From positions 18,276,913-18,340,912 of the forward strand of contig NC_053147.1 of assembly GCF_016808335.1 (NCBI RefSeq): DNA of 64,000 nt, given 5' to 3'. This DNA is from Panicum virgatum (Eukaryota; Streptophyta; Magnoliopsida; Poales; Poaceae). The notes under the pieces were generated by a model. It was not told the DNA's origin, did not search any database, and was given only the letters and a program-made list of their open reading frames with translations. The position numbers and the translations under genes are program-made. Below are positions 31,873 through 46,600 of this stretch, piece after piece; position 1 is the first letter of the stretch; each line of letters starts with the position of its first letter.

Positions 31873-34686
31873 CTACTGCAATATAAAGGTAAAGCCCTGG
31901 TTCTCGCGGATAAAAGGTAGCAGGTCATTAATTGACGTCTCCTCAATGTTTAGCATGGACTTGGCAATATCTTCAAGTGAAAAGGGTATGCTGCCAAGAG
32001 GAATGAAACATTGAGTGTACCCAAGCAAATATCATTTGGGGGACATGAAGACTAGAGCCTGTAAATTGTCATGGAACAGACCTGGAATCATCATCCAGAA
32101 GAACTGAAAAGCTGGAGACGCTATTTGGTTCCTCACGCATTGTAGCTCTCATGCTTGATATGAACTGTGAAAAGTAACGGAATTAAACGAAGGTCACCAG
32201 ATTTTCAAACCAAAACAATCTATAAGACTAAAAGGATTAAGGCCTATAGTCTTGCCTCAGCTGAAGTTACATTCGTTCCATTTACATCGTCCCAATACAT
32301 ACCAACTATCCTCTCTAGCTGCTGCAAACTGAGATCCTGAACAAATAGCTAAATCAGTACGGAATACAGTGTCAAGTCAAAATGACCCATGATTCTTGGC
32401 AAAGTGTACACTTACCGGGCAAATATCATTGCGTATCTCATCCCATGTCCTTATTGGCTTTAGAGAAATTACCTGATGAATGAAAGGGATAGGGAGAATA
32501 TTTGAGAGAAGGTAAATTTCAGACAGTTCAGATTGTCCCCAACAGTCACAAAGGTTTTCTTCTTCTTAAGGGAAGATGATACAAACCACGAAGTCAACAG
32601 CTTGTCTTATATACCTCAGTGCTGCCCATGCGGAATCTGCAAACTGGTCAATACGAATCATAAATTTGCAGAAGTTAATTTTTCTTTTTAAAAAGAGATT
32701 GTAAAATGAGCAGGTTACAGAGAAACTGTAGTTGCACGGTGCTAGTTTAAAAAAAATGAGATATCCTGGGTTGTCACATAAATGCCAGATATGTAGCACT
32801 GCAAAAGGGTCCATCACTCCATTTTGTTAGCTTGGGGTGTAACGTTTTAAAGACTAGGTTTTGTTAACCATTAAGAACAGCGAACCTTTGTAATTCTGTA
32901 ATTTACTCTTGAAGATGTCAATGCTTTTATAGCATAAGGGTTAGCTCGTCGTGGGAGGGGGTTTAAACCCTGATGGCACAAAAAAGTAGATCCCTCGCTG
33001 TCAACCCCCCACCCAAACAAAAAATAGTGGCAGGGTGCCGGCCTATGATAATGTTGGGGTCCTAGAGGGGTAGTAGCAGAGGTCACTGCAGCTGGAGCCC
33101 TATAAGGGTGAAGCTGGGGTTTTCTCGGTCGATTAACCGATAGCTTCTTTTTAGTACAATACCATAAAGCCGCGTTTCCCCACCACCCATCCTTTTTTTC
33201 TTTTACTCTTGAAGATGTATCCTAGTACAACAGAATAATAGAGTAGTGAACCACCTCTCGACTGACATCATTGCACCAATGTTTTAGTTGAGTTAGTCCA
33301 TCTTTGATGTATTGCCCGTTGCTATAGGAACAACACTCACGTCGCAAGAGGAGCCTGTTTTCAGATAAAGAAGACCAAACATGGATTAAAGTGAGCTGTT
33401 CATACTTCTAACAAGATTTCTCGAATACACTTCTAACAAGATAACATGATAGGACGACCAAAAAGCAATTACCTGTTAAATAATTGTACATTGACCATAG
33501 AAAATATCTGGGTAAGCAATTTGTGGACCAAAATTGTGGGAACCTACAAAATAAGCACATTATGACATTTTTATAATACTGCAAATGGATAATGCATTGA
33601 TGATTGTGTTTGTTCAGCACCTACATGATTGGCTCTGAGAACATGCAGATAGTTGTTGAAAATTTTCACGATGCTCAGCCAATGCATGAGTTGTTCCTGT
33701 TGGCCAAAACCGCTAGCAGGAGACAGCGAGGCCTTTGCTTGAGTCGAGTAAGAAGTTCTTGGATCCTAAAGATTTAGAAATTCCCCAGATTTTCAATGGA
33801 CAAAGTTTTCATAATGGATGATTCCTTTGGTCAAGAAGTGTGGTACCTGGATACACAGCTCAAGTAATGGGTTTAGCTCCTTCTTCATTCTATCGCTTAT
33901 CATTCCGTACACCTTTTCAATCTGATCCACTAGCTGCTGTTTGAAGAGCAAAGCTGGATATTTTGCTTCAATTTGGTGAAACCCAATAGCTCCATCGATT
34001 TGAGCACTGAAATAAGCAAGTCCATTGTTTGGAGCTTGATTGGCTTGAAAAATCCTCTCGCATGAAAATCTTCGTCTATGTGGAGTTGAGACTGTTGTCC
34101 TAGAGACTTTAAATGAACGTTGCAGTAGAACTGATAGTGTGGACAAGTTGGATAACCAATAGGCCAGCACCCTTGTATCATGTTGAGCCTTGAAGTAAGA
34201 ACATCGATTAATATTACACGTACTGGAAACTTCGATGCATAAAGGTGTATCATATAGAATTACAAGGTGCGGATTATGAGCTACTGGAGTACTGCTACAT
34301 TCTAAGGAGCTTAAATAAAATAAAGAGAAGTGCTACAAACCTCAGTTGCTGAGTTTACAACTTGTATAATAGTGTCAAAGACACCTGTCTTTGCTTCTTC
34401 AAAAGATCTCCAATGAAGAAGACAATAGAATATAAGAGGAGCAGCAATTGGTTTACTGCCAGAAAATCCAAGATACTGGGTAATGTATTTCAGCAATAAC
34501 TGCTGATGATTCAGGGGTTGCTGGTGCTGAAAAGGCTACCAAAAATAACAAAATTGTCATTCAATGCTAAAGATTCATAATAAATTTAACAAGAAGAGAA
34601 TAACAAACTCACACCTGATATACTTCGTTAAGTAACCTTTGCCCATTTTCATAATCCTTGTAGCTTATCAAATCAGGGGAACTGCC
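31873..34686 (-). other. Myosin globular tail (dilute domain), exons 39-49
   Basis: Residues from about 1719 to the C-terminus form the cargo-binding tail. Recognisable segments are [76 protein letters not shown] and the end [13 protein letters not shown]. Intron 47 (after 32256) starts GCAAGA, a GC-AG intron. The stop TAG is at 31875-31873. Confidence 0.9.
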
Positions 34687-37600
34687 CTGCATTTTTTAAA
34701 ATAAAATATTCAAGATCTAAATAAATTTATATAACAAATCGAAAGACATGCAGCCCTGTTAAAGAAAAGAATGATATGCAGCCATATGCTTGGTTAAACT
34801 ACCATTGAGGCTCTTGTTTCTGTTGGACCAAGTGAGGACTTCATTTCAGCATATGCTGCGTTGCCATTTAAAATATGACCATTTTCTTGACATCTCTGTT
34901 GAAATTCATCTACTAGTTCAGATTTAAATATCATCAGCAATTGAAATTGAGCTCTACTGAAGATATATTACATGGATCATACTGATTTTAGAGCATGCAG
35001 CTTGAGACTTGGCGGTAGATGGAGGAGTCGTAATTGCTTGTTGACGAAGCGCTTGATTTTCGGACTCTAAGTTGGCTGATTTGACTTCTAACCTATGTTC
35101 GTGGAAAGATAGGAATAATAAAAAGTTGGCCACATAAAGACAAGCAAGATGTAGCCAAATGAAACGAATTGCCACATGGAAGAAAGTTATTTTGTGGCTA
35201 TGCTACCTTTCTAGGTTCTCGTGAAGCTGAGTAACAAGTTTACCAGAATCTTCAATCTTCTTCACCAAATCATCATTTCTTTTTAGGAGGTCTTCATTTC
35301 TTCTTATTAGATTTTCATTTCTTCCATGAGTCTCAGTATGTACATTTTTTACAACAGCGCCTTCTTGTTTCTCCATTCCAAAGTTAGACAATCTTGATAT
35401 GGCATCTACTTGAAGCCTAATTTGTAAAGACATTAGTCTCCAAAAGGATGATAGAATATAATTTGATGGCACTGTAGTTGACAATTAGATAAAAGCAAAT
35501 TAAGATACCAACTTCTGCACAGTATCTTGAAGCTGGTGGGCCCTGTATTCACTATCCCTAACTTTCTTAAATAACACATCATTTCTCTCCTGAGCTTCAA
35601 CAAGGGACCTCCTGATTGTTTCATTTTCTTGTCTTTCAGCTTCCAATGAAGCTGCCATATCCTCCTTAATCCTGTTTTGGAGGCATAAACAACAGCCGCA
35701 ACTTCATAATGTTTGTTTTGACCGAATGCAACTTCATGATGTTGATTAATAATAATGCACATCAGGAAAATTACAAGGATTGAGAATAAAAAAGGAGAAT
35801 GCATAAAACCAAGGTGTTGTGTGATGCATGCTATAGAGCGATAGATGAAAAGTTCCAATCTATCTTAGAAACTCATAAATGCACTTCTATTTTTATTTTA
35901 TGCTGCTACCATTCTTTCAACTTTAATAGGCTTTCAATACACAAAGACAGTCTGCATGCATGCATCACATGTGTGCCATCATCAATGTCTCACTCACTTT
36001 GCATATATATATTTTTAGAACATGTGACACCTATTATGTAAACAGGTAGTGTGACATAAGAGTGTCGTGGCAATATAATTATGATACTATATTTAATATA
36101 GAGGGACATCTAGGTGCTACGTTAACAACACCAGAGGACAAATAGGTGTGATTTTTAGTCTGGAATCAAGTGCCTTATAACATTGATTTTGTAACATGAG
36201 AAGAAATTCGAAAAAAAATATATGAATTTGGTACATGCAAAATAATATACCAGCTAATTTGAATATTTATAGTAAAGTTGGGTGGTCATTTGAAACATAT
36301 CATCACTTTCTTTTTAGTTTTTGAAATTCATTTTTTTTTTAAAAACACATCACATGCTCAGAAGGGAGAAGTATAGGCATGTACTTGTAATATAATATCC
36401 ATAAAGCTTTATTGAAGGTACATACGAATTTATAGTGTTTTGAAGATGCTCAACTTTTTTGTTGGCTTCTTCAGTTTTCATCAGTAGCTCTTCATTTTTG
36501 TATTCACTCTCAGTAAGTGCTTTCTTCAATGCATCCTTCTCACGTCTCTCAGATAGCAGCAAAGCATCTTTTGCTGTATTATCACCAAGCCTGCGATTGA
36601 TCAACTATTATGTCAAGTACCATCTACATTTACGTAAGCACACTAACTACATCAACATCAACATCAACAAAGCCTTTTAATCCCAAGCAAATTGGGGTAG
36701 GCTAGGGTTGAAACCCAACAAAGACCATTATTCATGGTTCTGGCACGTGAATCGCGGCTTTCCAAGCACTCCTATCCAAGGACAAATCTCTAGGTATACT
36801 CCAGTCTTTCAAGTCTCTTCTAATTGTTTCTTCCCATGTCAACTTCGGCCGGCCCCTGCCTCTCATATTACCGTCGTGCTTTAGGATACCACTATGCACT
36901 GGTGCCTCTGGCGGTCTCCGTTGGACATGTCCAAACCATCTCAGCCAGTGTTGGATAAGCTTTTCTTCAATTGGTGCTATCCCTAGCCTATCCCGTATAT
37001 CATCATTTCGAACTCGATCCATCCTTGTATGCCCACAAATCCAACACAACATGCGCATTTCTGCAACACTTAATTGTTGGACGTGCCGCCTTTTTGTAGG
37101 CCAACATTCCGCACCATACAACATTGCCGGTCTAATCGCCATTCTATAAATAAACATTCACAGATCCGAACACAGTTTAATGAAACAATAGCTGTATAAA
37201 GTACCTTTGCACGCTGCCCTGAAGAAGACCAATTTTTTTGTCAACATCCTCAAGCTTCTTTAGAAATTGCAAATTTCTTTCTTGACTTTCAGCTTGTGCT
37301 TTCATGGTTGCATTGTTTTGTTCTCGTTCTCTCAACATTAAAACCTCTGTAGCAGATGCGTTTTCCTGAAGCCTATTCTCAGGTAGAAATATGGAGTTGA
37401 TTCAAAAATTAAAAAAGATAATCTTCTGATAGAATTCATATCCCTAGAGGTTGCTAGGCAGACAACAAGGAATGATTATGGACCTCTCAATAGTTAGCTG
37501 AAGCTGAAATATATTTTTATCATGATCCTGAATTTTCTTGATTAACTCCTCATTTCTCCACTGAGTTTCAGTTAGAACTTTCTTGGTCATCTCATGTTCT

Positions 37601-40600
37601 TGTTTTTCTGATAACAAAAATGCATCTTTGGCAGTAGCATCTGCTTCAAACCTTTAGAAAACACAATGAAAGGTCACTATCATAGTGTAATGATAATATT
37701 GATAAATAAGTTGAGACATGCATCCTCTGAAGAGAAAGAATCAGACCTCTTGATGGTATCTTCCAATTGTTTTCTTGTTTCTTCGGACTGTTGTGACTCG
37801 TGAATTAATTCAGTGATCTTTTTCCGGGCATTGTCTACATCTTTGTTAGTTGTTTTGTGTTCTTGCCTTTCTACTTCCAACAAAGAGTCTTTCTCTGCTA
37901 TGCATTCTTCTAGTCTATGTGCAAAGAAAAAAAAATCCTCAAGCAATGGCAGACCATAAATGCTTCTAACAAATGGAATCTAACCTGCTAACTGAATCCT
38001 CAAGCATATTGATTTTTTTAGCTGAATCCTCGAGACTTGTCATCAAGTCTCGGTTCCTCCCTCGAGCTTCAGTTAATGCTTTTGTTGTGCAGTCGAGATT
38101 TTGTTTTGTCTTAAGAAGCAAAGATTCCCTTGCTGTTGCATGCTTCTCAAGTCTAAATTCATTGAGGAAAAGGAAACATGTGTTAGATCATAAAGTTGAA
38201 AAATACAGGAGTATCTCACTTAAGTTGCACATATTGCATTATGCTTCAGTAAACAAAGCCCAGCTATCCAAATAGTAGAAGCATGATAAGAACCTCTGAG
38301 CATTCTCCAACATCTTGTTTATAGTTTTCTCGCTATCATCAACTTTCCAAAGCAATTCCCAATTTCTTTCCTGAGCTTTCAAAAGTGCTTGCTTGGTTTC
38401 ATCATGCTCTTTCCTTTCTGCTACATATAAGCCATCCCTTGTGGTCGCATTTTCCTCACACCTGTATTCAGTGAGCAGAAACTCTAATACTGCCAACTCA
38501 TTATAGAGGATAGAAATAAAGATATGAATAAAGGCAGAGGCTGCATTGCAAAAGTTGTTAGAAAGGTAGAAAATAACGCCCACACAAAACTATGACCAAT
38601 CCTCTATACCGTACACATCATCACCATGACTTAAATTATACTTTTGATCCTTCATTTTCAAAGAGGTACTGATAATGAACCTATGGGACTCCCTTTTCAG
38701 TTTCATGAAATCATAAGTACCTTGCTCATGAATGAATTTTTTTTAGTATATGATTAACTTGAACACCAATTATTCTTATTCCTTCCAAACAAAAGAAAAA
38801 CAAATCATACCATCACCGATTGTTGAAGTATGCTAACATTGAGGAATTAATGTAACATGAGAAAATAACCTTTTCAAAGAATCTTGAAGCAAATCATTTG
38901 TCCTATTAGCATCTGCAAATTTCTTCTGCAGTACTTCAATATCCTGTTGTGCTTCAGCTAATTGTGAAAAGATTGCAGTACTCTGTTGTTTTTCAGCTAA
39001 CAATGAAGTCTCCAATGTTGTTGCAGTTACTTCGAGTCTATGTTAATTGAAAATAGAAATCAGCATTGTCGTTTTACAATTATGATATTATAAAAAATAA
39101 AAAACATTGGAAGGAGTTTAGAACTGAAGTCAAGCATGGATGAACTCAAGGACAGGAAAAAAGCAATTTTCGGAATCATGCAATTTACCTTTGGGTGTTG
39201 TCTTGGAAGTTACTAATGTCTTGTTCAGCTACTTTAATTTTATTGAGTAGTTCCTCGATTTTTGCATGAGCTTCATTGAGTGATTTCTTGGTTGCCTCAC
39301 TTTCTTGTCGTTCTGTAAGTAAAGTAGACTCTCCCTCAATTAAGATTTTTTGCAGCCTGTGTTCATGAGGAAGAAAATTAATGAAGTTTAAGTAAACTAA
39401 ATGGTCCTATATTTCTACATAGTTGTTGAGAATCACAGATAATAGTACTTTTGCAAAGATTATATGAGTGTATGGCAAATCTTATATTTCTTACTAAAAT
39501 GACCTTTGTACAGCAGTCTGAAGCTCTGTGGATTTTCCATTGGTATCTGCAATTTCCCTCAGTAGTTCTTCCACCCTTTGGTGTGCTTCACTTAGTTCCC
39601 TTCTAGTAGTCATGTTTTGTTCCTTTTCCATCATTAGTGAAGACTCTAGTTCTGTCACATTCTTTTCAAATCTGTATTCAACGGACAGGAAGAAAGTTGT
39701 AGTTTCAGAATAGAAAGGATGAGACTTAATTTACTTTATTGTAATCAAGTATAAGATACAAAAACGTATCAGCACATTCTACAACATAAGAAATGGAACT
39801 AAGAGAAAGGTTGGAGTTAGTTGTATTAGTGGGCCTTTGCGGATTAACAAAAAAGCATGCTCTCCTCAATCTTCAATTCTCTATTACTTATTAATTTATA
39901 TCTTGAGTTTCAACGAGTAACCAGAAGTAAACTGTCATTTATATTTGCAATCTTTAGCTCCCTTAAGCTGTGACAAAACTAGATATTATGAACTCAACAA
40001 AGAAATAAACTAGTACTGAGAGCTACCTGCTCTATCACAATGATCACTAGGATGATGAAGTGCATTCGGACAGTTTTATATTTTTTTTCTCATACACACA
40101 GGAGAGCTGCATATCATTATATTAAGAAGAATAAAAAAAGGAAACAGCCTTGACAACAGATACACCCATTCTCTAGGATTTGAAGGAACAAACACGCATG
40201 TGAACAACAAGAGATTTGGTCGAACAGGTTCCCGAAGCAAACATATTAGTTTAACAGAGTATTTGATTTCCTTGCTAGTACTTCATCTCACTTTTGAGTT
40301 CTTGATAGTGCGATCTTATTTGTTCATGTCAATATCTTTTAGCTAGTGTGATCTTAATATATGTTTCATGTTACCTGGTACATTCTACTGCAGAACTGCT
40401 TGTCTGAAATTGCAATTACTAGTGTCAAACAAGCATTTCAATGAACCAACAAATCTTTAGTGCCCAAATATTATCTTAGTATTGTAATGTGGTTTAGCAA
40501 TGACAAAATAAATCCAGGTAGCATACAAGGTCAGCATTTTAAATATGTGTGACTGCGTCAAAAAGCATCCATGTCCGATACATGTGCTCATAGAAGAATT

Positions 40601-43600
40601 CGTTGGTAAATTGCATAAGGTTTTCAAAAGACATCCTTTTATGACAGACCTCTGCATCAAAGCAGCAATGTTAAGGGATACGTTTGGTGGTCCTATCCTG
40701 AAAGGAATATTACTTTTTAGTTTTGGTTGTTTAAACAAATTAAGGCCTAAAGTCACTGAGTAACCTACCTCTTCACAGTACCTCTAAGTTGCTCCATGTT
40801 TTCATCTGCAACCACAATTTTTCTAGTCAATGCATCATTTTCTTCCTGAGCATTCACAAGTGCACTCTTAGTTGCACTATTTTCTTCTCGTTCTCTTAGT
40901 AGTAGAACCTGTCAAAGTCACAACCATCCATAAAAAATAATATCATGCCATAGATAAATAAGTTACATCTAGCATCAGATTCTAATCAAACATGGATATA
41001 TTATATAATGGGTTGTTCTTTTTATTGTTTACCATGAAACAAATGCTGTAATTGTATTTCATTTGATTAGAATGCAATAATTTAAGCCTTGCCAATCTAC
41101 GCAGTTGAGATAAATCCTATGTTGATTTAGGGAAAAAAGTACAAGACCTTCAGCTCCTCAACTTCATTAGTCAATGAAGTGATCTTTTCTCTTTCTTGAG
41201 CCAAAGCTTCTTCAATGGCCCTTTTGGCTAATTCTCTTTCCTGCATCTCTGTGGCTTCTTCCACCCGCCGCTCCATTTCACGAAGAGCAGCCTGTAGTTT
41301 GGAAATTTCTCCTGCTTTGTTCTTCTCTAGATCAGTCTGAAAAGGTGATATTATGTGAGAATAAATTCTCCAGTTAATTCATCCCACATTATCCTAATTC
41401 AAGAGCAGCAACTACCCTAAGTTTCTTTTCCAAGCCTAAACGGCTAGTCAACTCTTCAACATGCTCCTCAAGTTTCTCCTTCTCCAACTTTAGGGCTTCT
41501 GTGTCCCTTGCAGCCTACAAAATGTACCGACAAATAAATGAAAATATACAGAAATAGCATGATTAAAAACAATGATACAACTGCTTCATCCATACCATTT
41601 TGAGCTTTCTGAGTTCGCCTCTAGCAACCCGTCTTCTCCATGCACACTGATAAATTAACACTGATCTCTTAATTTTACAATAGTTAGAATAATCTCTATG
41701 GCATCGCCACCAAGCCTGCAGGCAACCATTCTCAGAGTGATATTTAAAATATGTCCATGTAAAATATGAAAGTTGGAGGTTGTAACTAGCTTTCCCTTGG
41801 ATAAAATAGAGTGAATCTGTGGTCTACCTGGATACGAATAGAGGCTTTATTTTGTTTTCTGATATTGAATTCCTTATAAGCACCAAACACCCTTAATCCT
41901 GCCTGCAGCGTAATTGCTGAAGAGCGTAACTTAGAATAAGAGTTCCAAGCAACATAGCAGCGGTAACTTTTCTGTATTTGCAATGCCGCAGCTTGTTTTC
42001 TCATTAGAACACGTAACTTACAAGCGAGTATTACTGCAATAGTTAATGGTACTCTCAGTATACGATATGATCTGAGTAATGAGCATTGTTTCTACTTGGG
42101 ATACCAACTAACAATACCTTACCTCTAACAAAAGATTGAAAAGATATTGATGTCTTGCGTAATACAAGGAATTTCTCACGAGCAGCATGAGTGCGAAATC
42201 TACTCTGAACAGCTCTAGCTGCTTTATTCCGCACTTCAGTTCTTCTAGCATCTAATTCAGCCATCTGACCAGCTCTCAGGAACACTTTTGTTCTTCCAAT
42301 CTGTCACGGACATTGACAACTTAAAATATCATGATGATATTTCATTATATGTATACGCTGAAAGCAGACGTTTCTGCCATGCAATTGTATAAAAGAACAC
42401 ACCACGCAGAGTAGTTAGCTATTACTGTAGGAGAGTAGGATTGGTGTAATGTTGTGGATTGTATTGCATTGAGACCTAAGCCGGTATATATTGGGGTACA
42501 TGACTTGGAGGGCAAGCCTCCTACTGTATGGTAGAGTCCGGATACAATCCTAACTACCTATTATAGAGATATCCCAAATATACTCTAATATCCCCCCACA
42601 GTCACAGCGGGAGCACCGCAGACGGTGAGACTGGAGAAGAAGCCGAAAGCAAGAACCAACGGACTAACATCCCTCCGCAGTCATAACGTCGGTGTGGTAC
42701 GGATGCTGCGACTGGAGAGAAACTGGCGAAGCCTCATGCGGATGATAGCCCTTTGTGCCGATGTCGAGGTAGCCGAGGTGGAGGGTGAATAGCCATGGTC
42801 GACGATGCCGCGCATAGGGTAGCCGTGGTCGACGTAGAGCTGTTGAGGTTGCCGAAGACGAGGTAGCCGCACATGAAGCCGCGGGCGCACGAGGAGGCGC
42901 CATGGTGGTGGCGTAATGGAGAAGACGCCGGAGACGAAGATGGCGACGCGTCGAGGCAGTCGTAGAGGAAGCGATGCCGAAGTCGATGCAGTCAGGCCAA
43001 CGGGCGACACATGCCCGGGTTTGCCAGGCTCGGGAATGCGCCGGGGATGATGGGCGCGCACCGGTGTTGCCAATACCGGACGTACAAGGGAGGATGCACA
43101 ACCAGACGCTGTCGCCAGGAGAACCAGCAGAGAAGACCTCCATGGCGGTCGCAGGCGTAGAAGAAGGCGAGATAAAAGATGCCAACACCTGCTGTTGCTG
43201 GAGTAGACGAAGTAGTCGGGGACGAGATGGCGACGCTGGCGACGTGGTTGTGCTAGACGAAGCGAGGGGAACCCAGATTTTCTAGCACAAGGCCGAATGA
43301 TCCGGATGACGCGGCGGCGGCGCTCAAAAGAGACGGCGAAGAACTCGTACAGCTTGACGAAGACCATGCGCGGGGCGCGCAGAGACGAGTCGACGATGAG
43401 GTCGGGGACGTGGTCGACGGCGGTGAGGAAGCAACGGCGGAGAAGACCACGGGGTGATGCCACTGCTGCCCGAAGAGGCGACGCAGCGACAACCCTCCGT
43501 GCTTGGTGAAGGGCGCGCTCGACGAGGACGGACATCACGGGAGCCGGGTGGATCACGCATATCGGCTGATCAGACCGAGTAGCGTGAGGCGAGACGACGG

Positions 43601-46600
43601 TGGGCGAAGTCGGTGAAGGCGTCCCAATCAGTGAAGGTCGACGTGCGGATGAGGCGGCGATGTAGGTGGCGGCACAAACGAGCGCCCCCTAGGGTGCCGG
43701 CTATCTTGCCATGCCGTAGGGTCGGAGAGGAAGAAGAGGCCGGTGAAGTCGACGCCGACATCGAAGTAGAGGCGCGAGGTCGACGGGCGGTGGGCGACGC
43801 AATCCCGATCTATGATCGGGCAAAAGATAAAAGATTGATGCAGCAGCAGCTCGTGTAGTACCTCCAGGTGTGCCTAGCCCATCCCTTCATCCTCATGTTT
43901 TCTGCCTCTCACGGTTGACACAACAGCCACGGGAGAAAGAGAAAACACAGAGGAAGCCAGGGAGGGGCCAGCGAACGGCGTTGTGGAGGAGGACGAGGCG
44001 GATCCGCGGCGGATCCCGCAGAGGCGGCGGCGCCCGGCGGCGGATCCCGCCAGGGCGGGCAGCGAGCCGCGGCCCGCAGGGGGGCCGGGGCGGCGGATCG
44101 GGCGCCCGGCGGCGATGGAGGGCCCTAAGTGACACGGGATCCGGGCGGGGTGCACGGACCGCAGCGCGACGGGGCTGCGAGGTGGAGATGCGACGCCTCC
44201 AAGGAATCCGCCAGCGACGAGCAAGGCACCTCGCGGGACCCTGCTGCCACCATGGCAGCACGGGTAGGTCGCTGGTGCCGCGGGGAGACCGCTGCTGCCG
44301 CCGCGTCAGCGCAAGTCAAGGTCGTCAGCGACGGATTCCATGGCGGCTGGGCGGAGATACCTTCAATCCACTGCTGCTGACGCGATACGGCGGGTCGGCG
44401 GCGGACTAGAGGATCCGCCGCAAAGGAGGGGCGCTGCCCCTGGCGGAGGTCATGGACGACCTCCCCGGGGGCGCGCTACTGGGCCGTGGAGGGGACGCCC
44501 TGGATAGGCGCCGTGGGAGACGGCCGGCGGCGAGCAGGAGGCAGGGGCGCGACGAGAGGCAGCGGAAGGTTTAGGTCAGGATCTGAAACCCTAATCTCGT
44601 GATACCATATAGGAGAGTAGGATTGGTGTAATGTTGTGGATTGTATTGCATTGAGGCCTAGGCCGGTATATATTGGGGTGGTACATGACTTGGAGGGCAA
44701 GCCTCCTACTGTATGGTAGAGTCCGGATACAATCCTAACTACCTATTATAGAGATATCCCAAATATACTCTAATAATTACATACTCTGCTTGTTGGCAAT
44801 AAAAATATAAATCAACAATAGACAAAAAAAAACAGCTGATGGAGTAATGGTGCTAACCAAAATCATCAGGTGCTAGTGCTATAAATCAGTTTTGGAAAAA
44901 ATCATAAATAAAATATGGACCAATGTTATTCACACGAAGTATTCCATTTACATCTTTGTTATTTACCACATCATAGACTGTTGTTACTTGACGAGAACAA
45001 GCAATGCGTGTTTTACTTGACTGACTTGTTTTGTTATATAAGTAGAAATGAAAAGAATGTAGGCATATGACACAAATAAAGGCATATAACATAAACAATC
45101 ATAAACATAGTTTTCTTCACCTGATAACCATGGAGTTCCATCTTGTCTAGAATCTTTTGGCACGACACCTTTTCATTGTTTCTATCAGATATAAGAGAAG
45201 AGTTATATTTTGCTATCAGATCTGGGAAAAAATATTTTGCTACCAAACTTGTTAATCTAGGCCATGTGCTCTCTATATACATACAAACTGAGCCTATGAG
45301 ATTAGAACTGCAAAGAATATTTGTTTTCACTAAAAATAGCACACTCGAGACTTCTCCCAAGAGGAAGAAAAGACTTTAAGGTGTACTATGCTAGGTATGA
45401 TGACAATGCAAGAAAATGGATACACGTTAGCGCCACGGCTTTCGTGATAATTGCTCATTTCATTGAAGCAACATCGGCTTCGTATGCTCAAACTTAATGC
45501 TCCAGATCATCCACTTCCACCTTGAGTTTGAAGGATAGGTCCCTCGCTCCCTCGCTCGCTCCCTCCCTCCCTCCCTCAACTCTGCGAGGTCAGTAAAAAA
45601 ATTGAGTGCTCACCTTTCTATGAAAATTTCAGGAGCAAGAATGCGAAACCGACAGAGAAAATCATGAAATATTTTTCTTGTAGGATATCCAGCACAGCTG
45701 ATTCTAATAGCTTCAAGAACACCCTGAAATGCCAACAAACCATTAGAGTATACAATGGTGCTTCTAAGGAAAATTTGCCATGAGTGATCTGTTGCTTACT
45801 GAACACCGAAGTTGTTGCAGTACACTGATGTTCTCAAATGTAGTAGGCTTAAGAATATTGTTGGGCTTAATGCATCTAATGTAATGAGGTTCAGTAGAAC
45901 TCAATGTCTCCATTAGTTCTTGGAGTTGCCACTGGGAGTTACATGGAAGTTATCAGATAATAAATGACACTAGCAGATAATAAATGACACTAGCCCACAA
46001 TACAATGATTTTACAAGAAACATAGCTCTATGGTCGAACAAAATTATATATTCTCTTCCCTTCCTCCATCAAGTATTATGCATTTACTTTCTAGATTAGT
46101 TGTTTCATATCCTACAAATATAATACATTTCTACGACACCCCATGTCCAAAATCCGCTCATAGCTCAACTCACTGATGAGGCAAGCCCTTGCGTGCACTT
46201 CACCTACCTAAAAAAGGTTTAGCTTGAAGGTGTTATGTGTTAGAGTATATTAGGGATATCTCTATGATGGACTATGGATAAAAACCCCCACCCCTCCCAC
46301 TATAATACCTGGGTTTTATGGTCGGGTTGGCTAGGTGGGGCGCGCTAACATGGTACCAGAGCCGAGGTCCCGGGTTCGAACCCACCCGGCCACACATTTC
46401 CGCTGCGCGATTTTCCCTGCGCCTCTCGTGTGTTGAGACCTGCTGCGGGCTACGCCGGGCACTAGAACCTGCTGCGGGCTACGCCGGGCTCGCACGCCGT
46501 AGGGGGAATGATGGACTATGGATAAAAGCCCCCACCCCTCCCACTATAACACCTGGGTTGTATGGTCGGGTTGGCTAGGTGGGGCGCGCTAACACTCTAT

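Noticed and set aside
33621..33624. Alternative donor for myosin exon 42 four bases further on
   Set aside because: It would put the next exon out of frame. The donor after 33625 keeps the conserved [10 protein letters not shown] reading.
42681..43556. 291-codon minus-strand open frame as a host gene
   Set aside because: It lies entirely inside LTR element G. The sequence is low-complexity GC-rich. Only the short segment shared with F was kept, as a finding.
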